A program made the translations under genes and the position numbers. Shown in pieces: positions 61,501 to 64,000 of a stretch of DNA of 64,000 bases. The notes beneath the pieces were generated by a model, which saw only the letters and a list, made by a program, of their open reading frames with translations, searched no databases and was not told the origin of the DNA. Position 1 is the first letter of the stretch, and every line of letters begins with the position of its first letter. The DNA is from Microglena sp. YARC (lineage: Eukaryota; Chlorophyta; Chlorophyceae; Chlamydomonadales; Chlamydomonadaceae): NCBI GenBank assembly GCA_022414725.1, contig CM039462.1, positions 420,385 through 484,384 of the forward strand. The letters run 5' to 3'.

Positions 61501-64000
61501 TTTTTGCATTTGTTGTTCAGTGGAGAGTCCCTCCGGCAATTCTTCAGATTTATGTTTTTGTTGATGGTTCCAGATGGAAGTCTTTTCAGAGGTGTTCATG
61601 TGAACACGTTCAAATAGGGATTGATGTGAGCCTCCGCATTCTTATCAGTATTTTATTTTTGTTGAAAATAATTGTTGTTTCCAGAGATGGAGAGTCTTCA
61701 GAGGTGTTCATGCAACACGTCATTGTTTGGAAATAATTTGTTCGCAGAGATGAAGAGTCTCTTTTCAATTGATGTGAGGCCTCCGGCATTCTTCCGTAGT
61801 TATTTTTTGTTGAAATAATTGTTGTTCAGAGGATGTGAACACGTTTAAAAATAGGGATTGATGAACCTCCGCATTCTCTCAGTAGTTATTTTTTTGCCAG
61901 AGATGAAGAGTCTTTTCAGCTTGAACACGTTCATCTTTATTATTTTTTGTTGAAATAATTGTTGTTCCCAGAGATGGAGAGTCTTTTCAGAAGTGTTCAT
62001 TTGATGATGTGAAGGTATTTCTCCGGCATAATTCTATTTATTAGGGATTAAACTCCGGCATTCTGTCAGAGATGGAGAGTCTTATGTTCATTTTGTTTAA
62101 GGGATGATGTGAGCCTCCGGCAAGTATCGCCAGAGATGGAGGAGTCTTTTCAGAGAAGGTCCAGTAGAGGACTTTTCATGAGGTGTTCATGTGAAACGTT
62201 TCAAATAGGGATTGATGTGAGCCTCCGGCATTCTTCAGTATTTATTTTTTGTTGAAATAATTGTTGTTCCAGAGATGGAGAGTCTTTTCAGCAATCGGAG
62301 CGCTCCGTACACGAAGGTGTTCATGTGAGCATTCTCAGTATTTAGTTGATTGATTGTTTCGAGATCTTCAAGAAGTTGAAATAATTGTTGTTCCAGAGAT
62401 GGAGAGTTTTTCAGAGGTCATGTGACACGTTCAAATAAGATTGGATGTAGCCGGCATGTCTTCAACTTTTTTTTTTGTTTGGGATTGATGTGAGTCTCCG
62501 GCATTCTTCAGTAAATTTATTTTTTGTTGAAACTAATTGTTGTTCCAGAGATGGAGAGTCTTTTCAGAGGTGTTCATGTGACACGTTAAAATAGGGTATT
62601 GAATTCTTCAGGTATAATTGAACACAAGCACTGCAGTCAGTATTTTTTTTGTTGAAATAACCAGAGTCTTTTCAGAGGCTGTGGTGGTTCAGTATTTAAA
62701 ATAATTGTTGTTCCAGAGATGGAGGAGTCTTTTTCAGAGGTGTTTCCTACGGATTCTCAGTATTGATTTTTTGTTTTTGAAAAATTGTTTAATTGTTGTT
62801 TCAGCTGTTCAGAGGTGTGAACACGTTTAAAATAGGGATTGATGTGAGCCTCCGGCATTCTTCAGTAGTTTGACACTTGAATAGGTTGATTGAGCCTTCT
62901 TCAGTTTTATTTTTGTTGAAATAAAGAGATGGAGAGTCTTTTCAGAGGTGTTCATGTGAACACGTTTTTCAAATAGGGATTGATGTGAGCCTCCGTCATT
63001 CTTCAGTATTTATTTTTTGTTGAAATAATTGTTGTTCCAGAGATGGAGAGTTTTTCAGAGGTGTTCATGTGAACACGTTTAAAATAGGGATTGATGTGAG
63101 CCTCCGGCTTCCTTCAGTATTTATTTTTTGTTGAAATAATTGTTGTTCCAGAGATGGAAGAGTCTTTTCAGAGGTGTTCAGTGAACACGTTTCAAATAGG
63201 GATTGATGTGAGCCTCCGGCATTCTTTCAGTATTTATTTTTTGTTGAAATAATTGTTGTTCAGAGATGGAGAGTCTTTTCAGAGGTGTTCATGTTTTAAA
63301 ATAGGGATGATGTGAGCCTTCCGTCATTCTTCAGTATTTATTTTTTGTTGAAATAATTGTTGTTCCAGAGATGGAAGTCTTTTTCAGAGTGTTCATGTGA
63401 AACGTTTAAACTAGGGATTGATGTGAGCCTCCGGCATTCTTCAGTATTTATTTTTTGTTGAAATAATTGTTGTTCCAGAGATGGAGAGTCTTTTCAGAGG
63501 TGTTCATGTGAACACGTTTTAAAATAGGGATTGATGTGAGCCTCCGCATTCTTCAGTTTTAGTTGTTTTTCCATGTTTGCCACACGGCATTGTTGGTAAT
63601 TGTTGTTCCAGAATCGTCTTTTCAGAGGTGTTCATGTGAACACGTTTTCAAAATAGGATTGATGTGAGCCTCCGGCATTCTTCAGTATTTATTTTTTGTT
63701 GAAATAATTGTTGTTCCAGAGATGGAGAGTCTTTCTCAGAGGTGTTCATGTGAACACGTTTAAAATAGGGATTGATGTGAGCCTCCGGCATTCTTCAGTA
63801 TTTATTTTTTTGTTGAAATAATTGTTGTTCCAGAGATGGAGAGTCTTTTCAGAGGTGTTCATGTGAACACGTTTTAAAATAGGGATTGGATGTGAGCCTC
63901 CGGCATTCTTCAGTATTTATTTTTTGTTGAAATAATTGTTGTTTTCCAGAGATGGAGAGTCTTTTCAGAGGTGTTTCATGTGAACACGTTTAAAATAGGA
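58530..64000. repeat. Satellite array, unit about 112 bp
   Basis: Roughly 45-50 units, each with GTGTTCATGTGAACACG (a 7-bp inverted repeat around TG), AATAGGGATTGATGTGAGCC, TCCGGCATTCTTCAGTATTT, a T6 run with GTTGAAATAATTGTTGTTCC and AGAGATGGAGAGTCTTTTCA. Spacing of successive units is 112-113 bp where intact (for example 63745 to 63858). Many units have small indels or partial deletions, worst in 60.4-62.8 kb. The array continues past the window. No gene; it could be a centromeric, subtelomeric or other satellite. Confidence 0.93.

Noticed and set aside
58530..64000. CRISPR array
   Set aside because: Units are contiguous tandem repeats of about 112 bp without unique spacers; the context is eukaryotic.
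1..64000. tRNA or rRNA genes
   Set aside because: No cloverleaf or conserved rRNA segment was recognised by eye; tRNAscan-SE and Infernal would be needed to exclude them.

Overview
The window reads as a scaffold from a eukaryotic (probably algal or other protist) genome carrying a piece of an endogenised giant virus (Nucleocytoviricota). Viral hallmarks visible in the sequence are an intact type IIA DNA topoisomerase (17180-20920), an intact YqaJ/lambda-type exonuclease (6925-8103), a large protein with the HP-GLC-PCC signature resembling the early transcription factor large subunit (10613-15009), a broken SNF2 ATPase, a broken Ulp1/adenain-type (C48) protease, an RPB10-like RNA polymerase subunit, a probable minor capsid/virion protein, and a cluster of membrane-anchored fibre-like proteins. 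Signs that this is now host DNA are spliceosomal introns in an inserted 7.06 kb transposon, several families of small inverted-repeat elements with target-site duplications, frameshifts in many viral genes, two AAACCCT repeats and a satellite array on the same scaffold.

Layout. 1-17.1 kb: small viral genes, many frameshifted (2OG-Fe(II) oxygenase, SNF2, C48 protease), with dispersed repeats. 17.2-20.9 kb: topoisomerase II. 21.0-24.8 kb and 31.8-36.3 kb: membrane/fibre-like structural genes. 24766-31826: a DNA transposon with terminal inverted repeats and a CATT target duplication, carrying a DUF7869-like transposase candidate and a split DNA-methyltransferase-like gene, with a 1.5 kb GC-rich minisatellite. 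36.3-43.1 kb: broken viral genes including RPB10 and the virion protein.

From about 43.8 to 57.5 kb the sequence of about 23.0-43.1 kb is repeated in inverted orientation, around a 0.7 kb centre packed with small inverted-repeat elements. The two arms are not copies of one molecule: only the left arm holds the 7 kb transposon (the right arm has the empty site), and only the right arm holds a 172 bp inverted-repeat element (the left arm has that empty site). The right arm also carries many small indels, getting worse toward a 1000-N gap at 57530-58529. That can be true decay, low-quality long-read consensus, or both. After the gap comes a satellite of about 112 bp units to the window end.

Functionally the viral set would cover DNA topology and recombination (topoisomerase II, YqaJ nuclease), viral transcription (VETF-large-like, RPB10, SNF2), virion maturation (C48 protease) and virion surface or assembly (fibre-like membrane proteins, virion protein). 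With so many broken frames the block is most likely an inactive or decaying endogenous viral element. The order-level affiliation of the virus cannot be fixed by eye.
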